From contig JAABRD010000011.1 in assembly GCA_011391085.1 (NCBI GenBank), positions 55,973 through 119,972 of the forward strand: a stretch of DNA of 64,000 bases. The letters run 5' to 3'. The notes beneath the pieces are model-generated. The model did not search any database. It was given only the letters and a program-made list of their open reading frames with translations, and had not been told where the DNA came from. Of this stretch, positions 16,589-26,163 are shown piece after piece; positions within the stretch are counted from its first letter, which is position 1, and every line of letters starts with the position of its first letter. A program made the position numbers and the translations under genes. This DNA comes from Thiotrichaceae bacterium (GTDB lineage Bacteria > Pseudomonadota > Gammaproteobacteria > Beggiatoales > Beggiatoaceae).

Positions 16589-18982
16589 TTATTCATTATT
16601 CATTATCTTGTCCGTCAACTCGCAAATCGTTTCATCATCAAAATCTTTTGCCAGTTGTCGGACCTTTTCTATAAAAGATTGTAAATGTGGTTGTGTTTGT
16701 TCTAACGTGTCCAAATAATTCAGAATGGCACTGATATTACCTTCTAGGGCCAATTTATGTAATTCCGTCGCTTGTTCCAGAGTCGGTTCGGCCAATTCAT
16801 TCTCCTCCGTGACGGACTTCATGTCAATCTCTTTGGAGGGTGGTGGTGTTTCCACTGTGGGAGGAGAGTCAATGTGAATCCAAGTTAACTGTAAATGTGT
16901 CTGTAAGCACTCTAACAACTCATTCATTTGCACCGGCTTGGGAATAAAATCATCACAGCCGGCTTGCCAACTTTCTTCTTTATGATGGCCAAAGACGCTG
17001 GCCGAGACCGCAATAATAATAACGCCTTGCAATTCTGAAAGTTGTCGAATCTCATGGGTCGCGGTCAAACCATCCATTACGGGCATGGCTAAGTCCATGA
17101 GAATGACATCTGGTAACCACTGTTGGGCTTGTGTTACGGCCTCTTGACCATTTTGGGCCTCTTCTAATTCAAACCCTAACGGTACTAAAATATTGCGAAT
17201 GACGGAACAATTTTCTTCTTTATCATCCACCACGAGAACTTTGTAGCGTGCCCGACCTTGTTGATGTAAAGGAGAGTCTGGCAGTAACTGGTAGCCTTGA
17301 ACGGGTATCGGATGTTTATCAATGACTTCAAAATGGGAGACTCTCGGCAACCGTAGCGAAGTCCAAAAGATACTTCCTTTTCCCAAGATGCTTTCTACAT
17401 GCAACTCTCCGCCCATCATTTCGACCAGTGTTTTGGTGATGGACAGTCCCAAGCCAGTTCCTTCCGCTTTATGTAAATGGTCACCCACTTGATGAAAAGG
17501 CGAAAAAATCTTAGTGAGGTCTTCGGAGGCGATACCAACGCCAGTGTCTTCAATTTGAAACCGAATAAATTCTTCATCTTGATAACCAATTTTAAACGTG
17601 ACACTGCCTTGATCCGTAAATTTCACGGCATTCGCCAACAGATTCATTAACACTTGGCGTAATCGTTTCTCATCGGCATAAATGCCCACAGGCATTCGCG
17701 AGAGAGGCTTGTAGTAAAATGCAATGCCTTTTGGTTGCGCCCGAAGTTGGAACATTTCGACCAAACTTTGTAAAAATTCGGTGAAGTGAAATTCATTGGG
17801 ATACAGTTCCACGCGCCCAGCTTCAATTTTAGATAAATCGAGAATGTCGTTAATCAACGTCAACAAGTGTTCACCACTGCGTCGAATAATGGTGACACCT
17901 TTTTGTTGTTGACCATTCAAACTGGCATCTTGATTGAGAATTTGGGCGTAACCCAAAATGCCATTCAGAGGAGTACGCAACTCGTGACTCATGTTGGCGA
18001 GAAACACACTTTTCGCCTTATTGGCCGCTTCCGCTAAGTTTTTCGCAATCGCTAACTCGTCAGTGCGTTTGCGCAATTCAACATTGGCAGCTAACGCTTC
18101 ATCGCGGGTAATGGCCAATTCGTGAGTGCGTTTACTCAATTCCGTATTGGCCAACACCGCTTGGTCACGAGACTCTTCCAACTCCCCCGTCCGTTGGGCC
18201 ACCATCTCTTCCAAATGATTGCGGTACAATCGTAACTCGACATTATGGTTCTCAATTTGAGACAACATATCATTGAAACCGTCAATCAGTTTACCCAGTT
18301 CATCATTGGTTAACTTCTGGGCCCGAATGGAGTAATCCTTCGTCTGCGGCACCTTGTTCATGGTTTCCAACAAATGATAAACAGGCGTTGTTATCAACCC
18401 TTGAAACCGTGACGCTAGGAGAAATGCCAAGCCTAACGAGGCTAAGGTGATGACGATAAAAATATTGCCAATCCAAAACAGTCGTTGTTGAAACGCCCGC
18501 AAGTCCGACTGGATATACACCAAACCAATGATATTCTTTTTAAATCTAATCGGTTTGAAAACATCTACATGGTCGGCATAGAAGACATAAGTTGCTTTAA
18601 TTTTTTCTAAGCGGTCGGTGTGAGGATAATAGTCGCTAAATTTGGGATGTTTAGGAAGATTTTTAGATAACTCTACATTCCTAAAATAACTGACAAATAA
18701 ATCTCCAGTTTCGTCAAAGATATACGTGAGAATAATATGAGAGTCGGCCCGCAAGCCGTCGATATTATCTTGCACCGCTTTTTCATCTTGGAACTGTAAG
18801 CCTGGGGTACTGCTTTGCCCCACCAAGTCTGCCAACACCAATAAATTATTCACCATTGTGCGACGAAAGACAATCAAATCGTTGACCACAAAAGCACTCA
18901 AGGCCAGAAACATGACGATGCCACTGGTCAAGAGAATAATGAGTCTCAGTTTGTCACGAATAGAAAGATTTTTTAGGGACAT
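16589..18982 (-). CDS. Membrane hybrid histidine kinase (CHASE8-HAMP-HisKA-HATPase-REC)
   Basis: BarA-like hybrid kinase of 797 residues. Two membrane segments (about 12-34 and 168-190) enclose a CHASE8-type periplasmic sensor (NLLVLADLVGQSSTPGLQFQDE). Next come HAMP (LITTPVYHLLETMNKV), a coiled coil with repeated KRTHELAITRDEALAAN-like heptads, HisKA with SHELRTPLNG, HATPase (VLMNLLANAVKF, DTGVGI, GTGLGLSI) and a receiver with Asp in ILMDLAMPVMDG. The C-terminal 130 residues are helical and resemble an HPt-like region, but no clear phospho-accepting histidine motif is seen. It is upstream of the REC-kinase gene on the same strand, so the two may form one phosphorelay. The signal is unknown. 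Confidence 0.93.
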   Translation of the reverse strand: MSLKNLSIRDKLRLIILLTSGIVMFLALSAFVVNDLIVFRRTMVNNLLVLADLVGQSSTPGLQFQDEKAVQDNIDGLRADSHIILTYIFDETGDLFVSYFRNVELSKNLPKHPKFSDYYPHTDRLEKIKATYVFYADHVDVFKPIRFKKNIIGLVYIQSDLRAFQQRLFWIGNIFIVITLASLGLAFLLASRFQGLITTPVYHLLETMNKVPQTKDYSIRAQKLTNDELGKLIDGFNDMLSQIENHNVELRLYRNHLEEMVAQRTGELEESRDQAVLANTELSKRTHELAITRDEALAANVELRKRTDELAIAKNLAEAANKAKSVFLANMSHELRTPLNGILGYAQILNQDASLNGQQQKGVTIIRRSGEHLLTLINDILDLSKIEAGRVELYPNEFHFTEFLQSLVEMFQLRAQPKGIAFYYKPLSRMPVGIYADEKRLRQVLMNLLANAVKFTDQGSVTFKIGYQDEEFIRFQIEDTGVGIASEDLTKIFSPFHQVGDHLHKAEGTGLGLSITKTLVEMMGGELHVESILGKGSIFWTSLRLPRVSHFEVIDKHPIPVQGYQLLPDSPLHQQGRARYKVLVVDDKEENCSVIRNILVPLGFELEEAQNGQEAVTQAQQWLPDVILMDLAMPVMDGLTATHEIRQLSELQGVIIIAVSASVFGHHKEESWQAGCDDFIPKPVQMNELLECLQTHLQLTWIHIDSPPTVETPPPSKEIDMKSVTEENELAEPTLEQATELHKLALEGNISAILNYLDTLEQTQPHLQSFIEKVRQLAKDFDDETICELTDKIMNNE

Positions 18983-19273
18983 ATTTGTTTGATTTGTCTA
19001 GTCATGTTTTATATTTGGGTTCACTAACAGATTGTTCATTTTATTCCATTGAGGTTTAGGTTGTCAACTCTACTAGCCCAACTCCAGGAGGAAACAGCGT
19101 CGCTTTGTCACGATTCCTTCAAATCTGTACGATTCCAGCGGAGGTGTACAAATTGATAGGAATATTACTATAAATATAGCATACGTCTTTTGCACATAGC
19201 ATTTGACGGGCTACCTCGCCCTGTACTCTCAACATTCTCATCTTTATATTTCAACTGGAAACAATCTAAACTT

Positions 19274-19611
19274 GGTAGTGATGCAATGTGGGTGTACTGT
19301 CTGAACTCTGATTAGAATGATTTTCAGGTAGTGATGCAATCTGGGTGAAATATCGTGCGGTTTCTCTTCGTCTTGAACTGTGATTGAGATGATTAAATGA
19401 GGGCTATGAAAGGAGGCTATGACTAATCAGAGTCCATCTGAAAATCATTCTAATCAGAGTTCAGACAGAGAACCCACATTGCATCACTACCGATTTTCAG
19501 ATGGACTCTGATTAATCAAACCTCCTTTCAGAGTCCTCATTTAATCATCCTAATCAGAGTTCAAGACCTTCGCAAAACCGTGCGATATTTCACCCACATT
19601 GCATCACCACC
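19274..19611. mobile_element. 165-bp miniature inverted-repeat element (MITE-C1), interrupted by a second copy
   Basis: Ends GGTAGTGATGCAATGTGGGT and its complement (CACCCACATTGCATCACCACC) bound the element. Removing the nested copy at 19327-19491 plus one 8-bp duplication leaves 165 bases, exactly the length of the copies at 28689 and 51721. Flanks CTAAACTT (19266-19273) and CTAAATTT (19612-19619) match at 7 of 8 bases, an apparent 8-bp target duplication. There is no coding capacity, so it must be moved by a transposase encoded elsewhere. Confidence 0.88.
19327..19491. mobile_element. MITE-C1 copy nested inside another MITE-C1
   Basis: 165-base element GGTAGTGATGCAAT...ATTGCATCACTACC flanked on both sides by GATTTTCA (19319-19326 and 19492-19499). 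In the uninterrupted relative at 51721-51885 this 8-mer occurs once at the same internal place, so the duplication arose on insertion. Confidence 0.92.
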
Positions 19612-19655
19612 CTAAATTTTACCCTCTTTTTCTTAACTACTTAGGGATTATAACA

Positions 19656-22600
19656 GTGGTCACACGCTTTTTGAACAACACCTACAAATCAATCTGTTGC
19701 ACTCTGGTCCTGCTTCTCAGTCTGACCATGAGTCACCCCCTATTTGCCACCACTCTCGGTGCCGGTGGCTATCATAGCTGTATGATAAAAAATGATGGTA
19801 GCTTAACATGTTGGGGTTTGAATGATGGACGTATCATACCCCCAGAGGGGCAGTTTACTCAACTCAGCGTCGGTTGGGACCACACCTGTGCCCTGCGCAC
19901 CGATGCCGCTTTACTATGCTGGGGGAGAACTGGGAAGGATTCCTCTGTGCCGATGATGGGCAGTATTTTCCAACTGGGGGCCGGCAATGGTTATACTTGT
20001 GTCCTCAAATCCGACGGCACATTGGCTTGTTGGGGAGACAGTCAGTTAGCACCGCCGGCGGGAACGTTCACTCAAATTAGCACCGGCTGGCATCACGCTT
20101 GTGGGATAAGAACCGATGGGACGGTAGCATGTTGGGGAAATGATGACTATCAACAAGCCTCTCCTCCAGAAGGGACGTTTTTACAAGTGAGTGCCAATGG
20201 GTATCATTCTTGTGGCATCAAATCAGATAGCACAGTGGCTTGTTGGGGAAACACCAGTCGCACACCAGCAGGTCCTCCGAATCTGGCCTTCACTCAAGTG
20301 GCCGCCGGTTTTTGGTATACGTGTGGAATAAAAAACGACGGTACCTTGGCATGTTGGGGAGAGAATAACTATAGTCAAGCAGTCCCACCACCAGGCACGT
20401 TTGCGCAAATCAGCGTGGGTTATCAACATGCCTGTGGGTTGAAACCTGATGGTACCGTGACCTGTTGGGGAGACAATGGCAAGGAACAAGCCCTGCCACC
20501 GCGTGAATTGACAACCCATTGTGCTTATTCCCTTGACTCTGCCAATTTCTCCTATTCCGCAACCGCCTCCACTGGCACCGTGACCGTGACTGCATCTGCG
20601 GATTTCTGCACTTGGACCGGCAGTAGTCAGACCGATTGGTTAAGAATCACTTCCATAGAAACTGCACCAGGGCTGGCGGTCATCGAAGGACCGCCAGTTC
20701 TCAAAGGCAATGGTCGAGTGACCTATACCGTGGCCGCAAACAGTAGTGAACAATTTCGAGTGGGCAGGTTACTGATTGCAGGACAACCCGTGACAATCAG
20801 TCAATGGTCCAACGCGGCTTTACCAGTGGTTACCCAAGCAGCATTTACGATACCGGCGCCTGCGGAACAGATAACCACGGAGTCACTTCCTCTCAGCGTA
20901 CAATCGTTCTCAGACCAAATTCATTCCCAAACCTTTCCCATCACACCGTCTAAACATATTTATGGGTTATCCATTACAGGTCAATTTCAGTTGCAAATGG
21001 GGACTATCGCCACTGCTGGTGGACTGGGTCAATTAGAAGAAGACCCCGCCGCTTTAGTGCGAGTGGTGTTAATCGATAACGATACGCAAGCTGAATACTT
21101 AGTCTATGAGAAATCCTTGCACACACTCACTCCAGAAGAAGCCACCAGTTCACTGTCGTTGTACATCGACAAAGTCTGTGAAGAGACTTGCATCTTGCCA
21201 CAGCCGCTTAACTCCTTTTCATTAAGACTATCGGTCCGACAAGCAGCCTTGTCTATTTCGGAATTGTCTTCTGTCAATGCGCCGATAGTAGCAGATATAG
21301 AAGCGTTGCAAGCCCAGCAACAGGCAACCAAGATTTGGCAACTCAATGAACAGAATTTGGGATGGATTGCGGGGGAGACCGCGGTTTCCAAATTAAGTTA
21401 TGCCGACAAGAAACAACGGTTCGGATCAGTGGCAGACTTGGGCGAATTTAATTTGCAAGGACTTGAATATTATCGTGGTGGCGTCTTCCAGATGGCACCT
21501 CCCGCAGTTTCTACAAGAAGTAACACACGCCAACCCCCTGATCATTCGCTAGTCAAAAATTTTAATTGGGCCGATAAACACCACGGCAAAGACTGTTGGG
21601 TGACTTCAGTAAAGAATCAGACTTGCAAAAATGACTGGGCCTTTGCCAGTGCCGGGGCTTTGGAAGCAGTGGCTAACCTCTACTTCAACCAATGTCTCAA
21701 TTTAGATTTAGCTGAAGCAGCCACCTTATCCTGTAGTGGCGCCGGCAGTTGTGCCGGTGGAGTAGCCAGTGCTGCCTTGGATTATTTTCAAACCACTGGG
21801 ATTATTGAAGAAGCCTGTTTCCCTATGTCTGGCACGGCACCGCAATGTCAGAATCAATGTTCGAAACCCCAGGAACTGTTGCAGACCAGTGGCAGACTCC
21901 CCATTGACTCCCCAGAGTTTCCCAGAACCGAAGAGGCGATCAAACGACTCCTCATTGAAAATGGCCCCCTGAGTGCTTCCGTCAACAGCTTGGGGCATCT
22001 GATGACTCTGGTAGGATTCAAAGAGGACCCAACAGATGGCCAGACTATATGGATATTTAAGAATAGCTGGGGCACCGCATGGGGGGCCAAATCAGGTGGG
22101 TGGTATTACGGAAGTGAATGGGGTGAATATGGGAAAGCCGACGAGGCGGAGAGTGAGAATGGATATGTTTATTTGAAACTCCCTATCGACGACTTTGGCA
22201 GTGATACCAATGTCATCAAGACTCCCATTCTCAGTCAGAGACAACCTTATGAAATCCTCTGCGAAGATGTTGACCAGGATGGCTATTGCAATTGGGGTAT
22301 CTCTACAGACCAACCCGACACTTGTCCAGCATCTTGTCAACCAGAAAGAGACTGTGATGACTCCAATCCTGAGTTAACCACCTTTGACGCTAATTATCAT
22401 TGCACGGGCAACCAGTTGCCCTTGAACCCCCCCATCGCACTGTTCACAGCCACGCCCCAGAAAGGTTTTATGCCTTTAGAAGTCACGTTGGATGCCAGTG
22501 GTTCGCGTGCCCCAGACGGTACGCTGGCCGTTTATGAATGGACTATTGATGGGCAACCAGTAGAGTTCAATGATTCGCTTACCTACACGTTTGAGAAGCC

Positions 22601-25151
22601 CGGTCAATTTGAAGTGACTCTCACTGTCACAGACCCACAGGGATTGACGGCTACAACTAAGAAGATGATCACAGTGGTGGACAAATATCCACCCGTCGCC
22701 AACTTTACCGTCTTCCCTGCCGATACCGGGGAAGTTCCCTTTAAAGTCACCCTCAATGCCAGAAGTTCCTATGATCCAGATGGAAACATCGTCAGTTATC
22801 TATGGTCCAGTTCCGAAGGTCACACGGCCACCGGTCCTACCGCAACCATGACCTTTACTCTGCCAGGAACTTACCGCATTGCCTTGACGGTAACGGACAA
22901 CGATAATTTAACTGGGCAGTTCCAACGAGACCTCCTGACAACCGTGAAACAATACTCACCTGTGGCCAAGTTCACAGTCTCCCCTGCAAATACCGGTGAA
23001 GTGCCTTTTAAAGTCACCCTCAATGCCAAAAATTCGTATGACCCAGATGGTGAAGTAGTGAATTATCACTGGCAAAGTTCCGACGGCCAAACGGCCACAG
23101 GTCAAAAAGCGGGGATGACATTTACGCAACCAGGTTCTTACACTATTACTTTGACGGTGACTGACAATCATCAATTGACGGGACAACTCCAACAAGAAGT
23201 GGTGACGGTGGTTAAACAACTGCTGCCACCAACGGCCCAATTTAGTCTCGTGCCTGCGAAAACGGGCGAAGCACCTTTTAAAGTCACCCTCAATGCCAAA
23301 GACTCTGCGGATTCAGATGGTGACATAGTGAATTATCAATGGTCAAGTTCCGATGGTCAAACCGCCGCTGGTCAAACTGCAACCATAACGTTTGCGCAAC
23401 CAGGTTCTTACACCATCAGTTTGATAGTGACGGACGCCGATAATTTGACGGGCGAATTTCAACAAGAGGTTCTAGTGAAGGCCAAACAATATCCACCCGT
23501 AGCCCATTTTACCCTCTCCCCTGACAACACTGGTGAAGTGCCACTTCAAATCCTCCTCAACGCCAGTCAGTCTGCTGATCCTGATGGACACCTGGTCATG
23601 TACCAATGGTTTAGTTCCGACGGTCAAACAGCGTCTGGCGAAAACGCAATACTGATCTTTACGCACCCCGGTTCTCACCGCATCACCCTAACGGTGACTG
23701 ACAACGATAATTTGACCAGTGAAATGCAACAAGAGGTTATTGCGAAAGCCAAACCAAATCCGCCTGTTGCCGATTTTACTCTGTCTCCTGCTAACCGTGG
23801 TGAAGCACCTTTTAACGTCACCCTCGACGCCCGCGGGTCTTCTGACTCTGATGGACAAATCGTCGATTATCAATGGCAAAGTTCAGACAGGCAAACCGCT
23901 GCTGGCCCAACTACCGTACTGACTTTTCAACGACCTGGGTCTTACCGCATCACTTTAACGGTGACCGACAACGATAATTTGACACAACCAGTTGAAAAAG
24001 AAGTCATTGTCACAGCGCCACCCAGGCGAGAAGGGGAATGTTTTTATACCATCACTCCCACTATCATGGTTCACAGTGCTGAATCTGAAACTGGCACCTT
24101 CACGGTTACGGCACCTCCACAATGTGCCTGGACCGTCAACAATTATGCTTGGTGGATAAAGATTACAGCGGGGGAGAGTGGCCAAGGAGATGGCACCATT
24201 ACTTATTCGGTGGATGGTAATCATAACACCTGTACCGTCTGTGCGGGTCCTTTCCTACCACCAGACCAGCGTAGTACCACTCTCACCATTGCGGGGGAAA
24301 CCGTGACCGTGGTTCAAAAGGGAGAGACGGATAGTCAAGTGGAAGTAGCGGATTGCACTTATACGGTCAGCCCCACCAGCGTGTCTCACAGTGCCGAAAT
24401 TGAAACCGGTATTATCACCGTCACTGCCCCTGGGAACTGTCCCTGGACGGCTATCAGCAATCATCGCTGGATCAAGATTACGTCAGCGGAAAATGGGCAG
24501 GGGAATGGGACCGTCACCTATTCAGTGGAAAGTAACGATAACTTTTGTACCGTGTGTACAGGTCCTTTCCTACCACCCAGTGAACGCAGTGGTACCCTCA
24601 TCATCGCCCGCCAAACCGTGACGATTCATCAGATGATGGGAATCAATAAGCAAACGGAGGAGACTGAGGAATTTGAGACGTTAGTTACCAGTGAAGTGGA
24701 ACAAGAGGCTTTGGCCGCTGGAGACATGGAATCATTGGCCGTCGATCATTTGGAACGAGTGACCGTCGACAGTGATATTGACAACCTACAACCCGCCGTG
24801 GTAGCCGCTAATCCCCTCGTTTCTCAAACCGTCTATCAACTCGGTGATACCCTTCGAGTGACGTTACCCACGGTGCCGGCGGGACCAGATCAGTATGTTG
24901 GAATCAGTTACCCCAACGGTACGCTTGAACTGTTGAATCAGTTCAATTCCTTCATACCTTTTGACCACGTCACCTTTCCCGTGTGGTCAGGGGGAGACGT
25001 GGCTATTGAGATGCCCGTGACCGTTGACCTACCCAGTGGTCTCTATACGATATATTTGTTGCGAATGCCCATTGGAGTGAGTCCGTTATCCATGAAAATG
25101 GAAAACTGGGCGTTGGGGGTGACAGTTTTTACTGTCATCGGTTCACATTAG
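19656..25151 (+). CDS. Giant exported RCC1 / BACON / papain-like / PKD multidomain protein
   Basis: From the GTG at 19656 (AGGGA eight bases upstream; the frame is open earlier only inside a mobile element) the protein has 1831 residues. Order: signal peptide 1-32; seven RCC1-like repeats (about 30-290, each with H/Y-x-C-x-I/L-K-x-D-G-T-x-x-C-W-G), likely a beta-propeller; a BACON domain (about 295-385); an unassigned region; a C1 papain-like domain (about 630-850); an Asp-rich calcium-type segment (DVDQDGYCNWG, DCDDSNPE); six PKD domains (about 925-1470); two more BACON domains; and a C-terminal domain. The protease domain retains Gln655, His781 and Asn803, but Asp660 occupies the catalytic Cys position (CKNDWAF in place of CGSCWAF). 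It is probably a surface adhesion or binding protein. Confidence 0.88.
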   Translation: MVTRFLNNTYKSICCTLVLLLSLTMSHPLFATTLGAGGYHSCMIKNDGSLTCWGLNDGRIIPPEGQFTQLSVGWDHTCALRTDAALLCWGRTGKDSSVPMMGSIFQLGAGNGYTCVLKSDGTLACWGDSQLAPPAGTFTQISTGWHHACGIRTDGTVACWGNDDYQQASPPEGTFLQVSANGYHSCGIKSDSTVACWGNTSRTPAGPPNLAFTQVAAGFWYTCGIKNDGTLACWGENNYSQAVPPPGTFAQISVGYQHACGLKPDGTVTCWGDNGKEQALPPRELTTHCAYSLDSANFSYSATASTGTVTVTASADFCTWTGSSQTDWLRITSIETAPGLAVIEGPPVLKGNGRVTYTVAANSSEQFRVGRLLIAGQPVTISQWSNAALPVVTQAAFTIPAPAEQITTESLPLSVQSFSDQIHSQTFPITPSKHIYGLSITGQFQLQMGTIATAGGLGQLEEDPAALVRVVLIDNDTQAEYLVYEKSLHTLTPEEATSSLSLYIDKVCEETCILPQPLNSFSLRLSVRQAALSISELSSVNAPIVADIEALQAQQQATKIWQLNEQNLGWIAGETAVSKLSYADKKQRFGSVADLGEFNLQGLEYYRGGVFQMAPPAVSTRSNTRQPPDHSLVKNFNWADKHHGKDCWVTSVKNQTCKNDWAFASAGALEAVANLYFNQCLNLDLAEAATLSCSGAGSCAGGVASAALDYFQTTGIIEEACFPMSGTAPQCQNQCSKPQELLQTSGRLPIDSPEFPRTEEAIKRLLIENGPLSASVNSLGHLMTLVGFKEDPTDGQTIWIFKNSWGTAWGAKSGGWYYGSEWGEYGKADEAESENGYVYLKLPIDDFGSDTNVIKTPILSQRQPYEILCEDVDQDGYCNWGISTDQPDTCPASCQPERDCDDSNPELTTFDANYHCTGNQLPLNPPIALFTATPQKGFMPLEVTLDASGSRAPDGTLAVYEWTIDGQPVEFNDSLTYTFEKPGQFEVTLTVTDPQGLTATTKKMITVVDKYPPVANFTVFPADTGEVPFKVTLNARSSYDPDGNIVSYLWSSSEGHTATGPTATMTFTLPGTYRIALTVTDNDNLTGQFQRDLLTTVKQYSPVAKFTVSPANTGEVPFKVTLNAKNSYDPDGEVVNYHWQSSDGQTATGQKAGMTFTQPGSYTITLTVTDNHQLTGQLQQEVVTVVKQLLPPTAQFSLVPAKTGEAPFKVTLNAKDSADSDGDIVNYQWSSSDGQTAAGQTATITFAQPGSYTISLIVTDADNLTGEFQQEVLVKAKQYPPVAHFTLSPDNTGEVPLQILLNASQSADPDGHLVMYQWFSSDGQTASGENAILIFTHPGSHRITLTVTDNDNLTSEMQQEVIAKAKPNPPVADFTLSPANRGEAPFNVTLDARGSSDSDGQIVDYQWQSSDRQTAAGPTTVLTFQRPGSYRITLTVTDNDNLTQPVEKEVIVTAPPRREGECFYTITPTIMVHSAESETGTFTVTAPPQCAWTVNNYAWWIKITAGESGQGDGTITYSVDGNHNTCTVCAGPFLPPDQRSTTLTIAGETVTVVQKGETDSQVEVADCTYTVSPTSVSHSAEIETGIITVTAPGNCPWTAISNHRWIKITSAENGQGNGTVTYSVESNDNFCTVCTGPFLPPSERSGTLIIARQTVTIHQMMGINKQTEETEEFETLVTSEVEQEALAAGDMESLAVDHLERVTVDSDIDNLQPAVVAANPLVSQTVYQLGDTLRVTLPTVPAGPDQYVGISYPNGTLELLNQFNSFIPFDHVTFPVWSGGDVAIEMPVTVDLPSGLYTIYLLRMPIGVSPLSMKMENWALGVTVFTVIGSH

Positions 25152-25172
25152 TGTCAATCGTCAATCCCAATT

Positions 25173-25222
25173 TCAGGAGTCCACAGCATAGCTTTGTCCG
25201 TGCAAAGCTACGCTTTGGACTC
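25173..25222 (+). terminator. Family F inverted repeat after the giant exported protein
   Basis: AGGAGTCCACAGCATAGCTTTG facing CAAAGCTACGCTTTGGACTCCT, with mismatches in the arms, begins about 20 bases after the stop. The same GAGTCC/GGACTC hairpin type follows several genes here and probably ends transcription. Confidence 0.5.
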
Positions 25223-25269
25223 CTGATTGGGTTTGTAAAAACCCATTGATTTCTTGACAGATGCCATGT

Positions 25270-25370
25270 TATAGTAATATTCCTCATCACTTGTACCCCC
25301 CCCTGCCCCCCCGCACGCGGGGGGGAGTCACTCCCTACCTGCGTGCGGGGAGGGCTGGGGTGGGGTGAGG
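25270..25370. mobile_element. Family D element, one end only (TATAGTAATATTCCT...GTACCCCCC)
   Basis: Left end TATAGTAATATTCCT followed by a C-rich arm and a G-rich arm that can pair. The matching right end, seen in the full copy at 51263-51372, is missing here. The rest of the 341-base gap (25152-25492) holds only the family F hairpin and AT-rich sequence before the YfiR gene. Confidence 0.65.
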
Positions 25371-25492
25371 GCGTAAGTCCTAATAAAAAATGTATACCTC
25401 ATTGATTACCAGTATGATATGATGAGACTTTCATAACCATAACCCTTGAAGTCCAAAAATCTCTTTTGGACACTAGGCATTTAAAAATCTCT

Positions 25493-26080
25493 ATGTATTG
25501 CAACCACTCTCACAAATATGCCAAACACGGCACTGCCTCCCATTGCAAATGGTGGTGGACCGTTTGTCTATTGCTAAGTGGCAATCTGGTTTGGGCCGCA
25601 GAGTTGACCGGGGTACGTGAGTACCAAGTCAAATCCGTGCTGTTATTTAATTTTGCAAACTACACCACTTGGCCAGCTTCCGCTTTTCAGGCTGACAATA
25701 CTCCATTTCGGATTTGCGTGTTTGGAGAAGACCCCTTTCGTACCCAACTGGATACCACCGTAAAAGAAGAAACGGTTGAAGAACATCTTGTCATGGTTGA
25801 ACGTTTTAACAGTCTTCAAAAATTGAGAGGCTGTCACATTCTCTTTCTCAGCCGTTCTGAACAAGCCAATCAAGCTAAAATTCTCGCTGAAGCCCAAAAG
25901 TATCCCATTCTCACCGTGGGTGACAACCCTGAATTTATTCAACAAGGGGGGATGGTGGAATTTTACAATCAGGGCAATAAAGTACGGTTTGCCGTTGACC
26001 CCGAAGCGATTACCGCAACGGGTTTAAAAATGAGTGGCAATCTCCTCCATATTGCCCGAATTGTGCGCCGAATCAAATAA
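25493..26080 (+). CDS. YfiR family (DUF4154) periplasmic protein
   Basis: The 195-residue product matches the YfiR/DUF4154 family: REYQVKSVLLFNFANYTTWP near the mature N-terminus, PFRICVFGEDPF, HILFLSRSEQ, ILTVGDNPEF, GGMVEFYNQGNKVRFAVDPEA and a final SGNLLHIARIVRR. A signal peptide is visible (WWTVCLLLSGNLVWAA). I use the ATG at 25493; a TTG further up (25466) is possible. In Pseudomonas YfiR represses the diguanylate cyclase YfiN, but many family members sit beside TonB receptors or sensor kinases with unknown roles. Here the TonB receptor follows 83 bases later on the same strand, suggesting one transcript. No YfiN partner is present. Confidence 0.9.
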   Translation: MYCNHSHKYAKHGTASHCKWWWTVCLLLSGNLVWAAELTGVREYQVKSVLLFNFANYTTWPASAFQADNTPFRICVFGEDPFRTQLDTTVKEETVEEHLVMVERFNSLQKLRGCHILFLSRSEQANQAKILAEAQKYPILTVGDNPEFIQQGGMVEFYNQGNKVRFAVDPEAITATGLKMSGNLLHIARIVRRIK

Positions 26081-26163
26081 CACACTCAAACATTCGAAAT
26101 GACAATCTCTAAAGTGTGTTTCGTTTCCCTTTTAGACAAGAACAAGTGAAGACAAAAACGAAT

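Noticed and set aside
23500..24000. Several antisense frames of 60-95 codons within the PKD region
   Set aside because: They arise from the repetitive PKD coding sequence and show no independent start signals or motifs.
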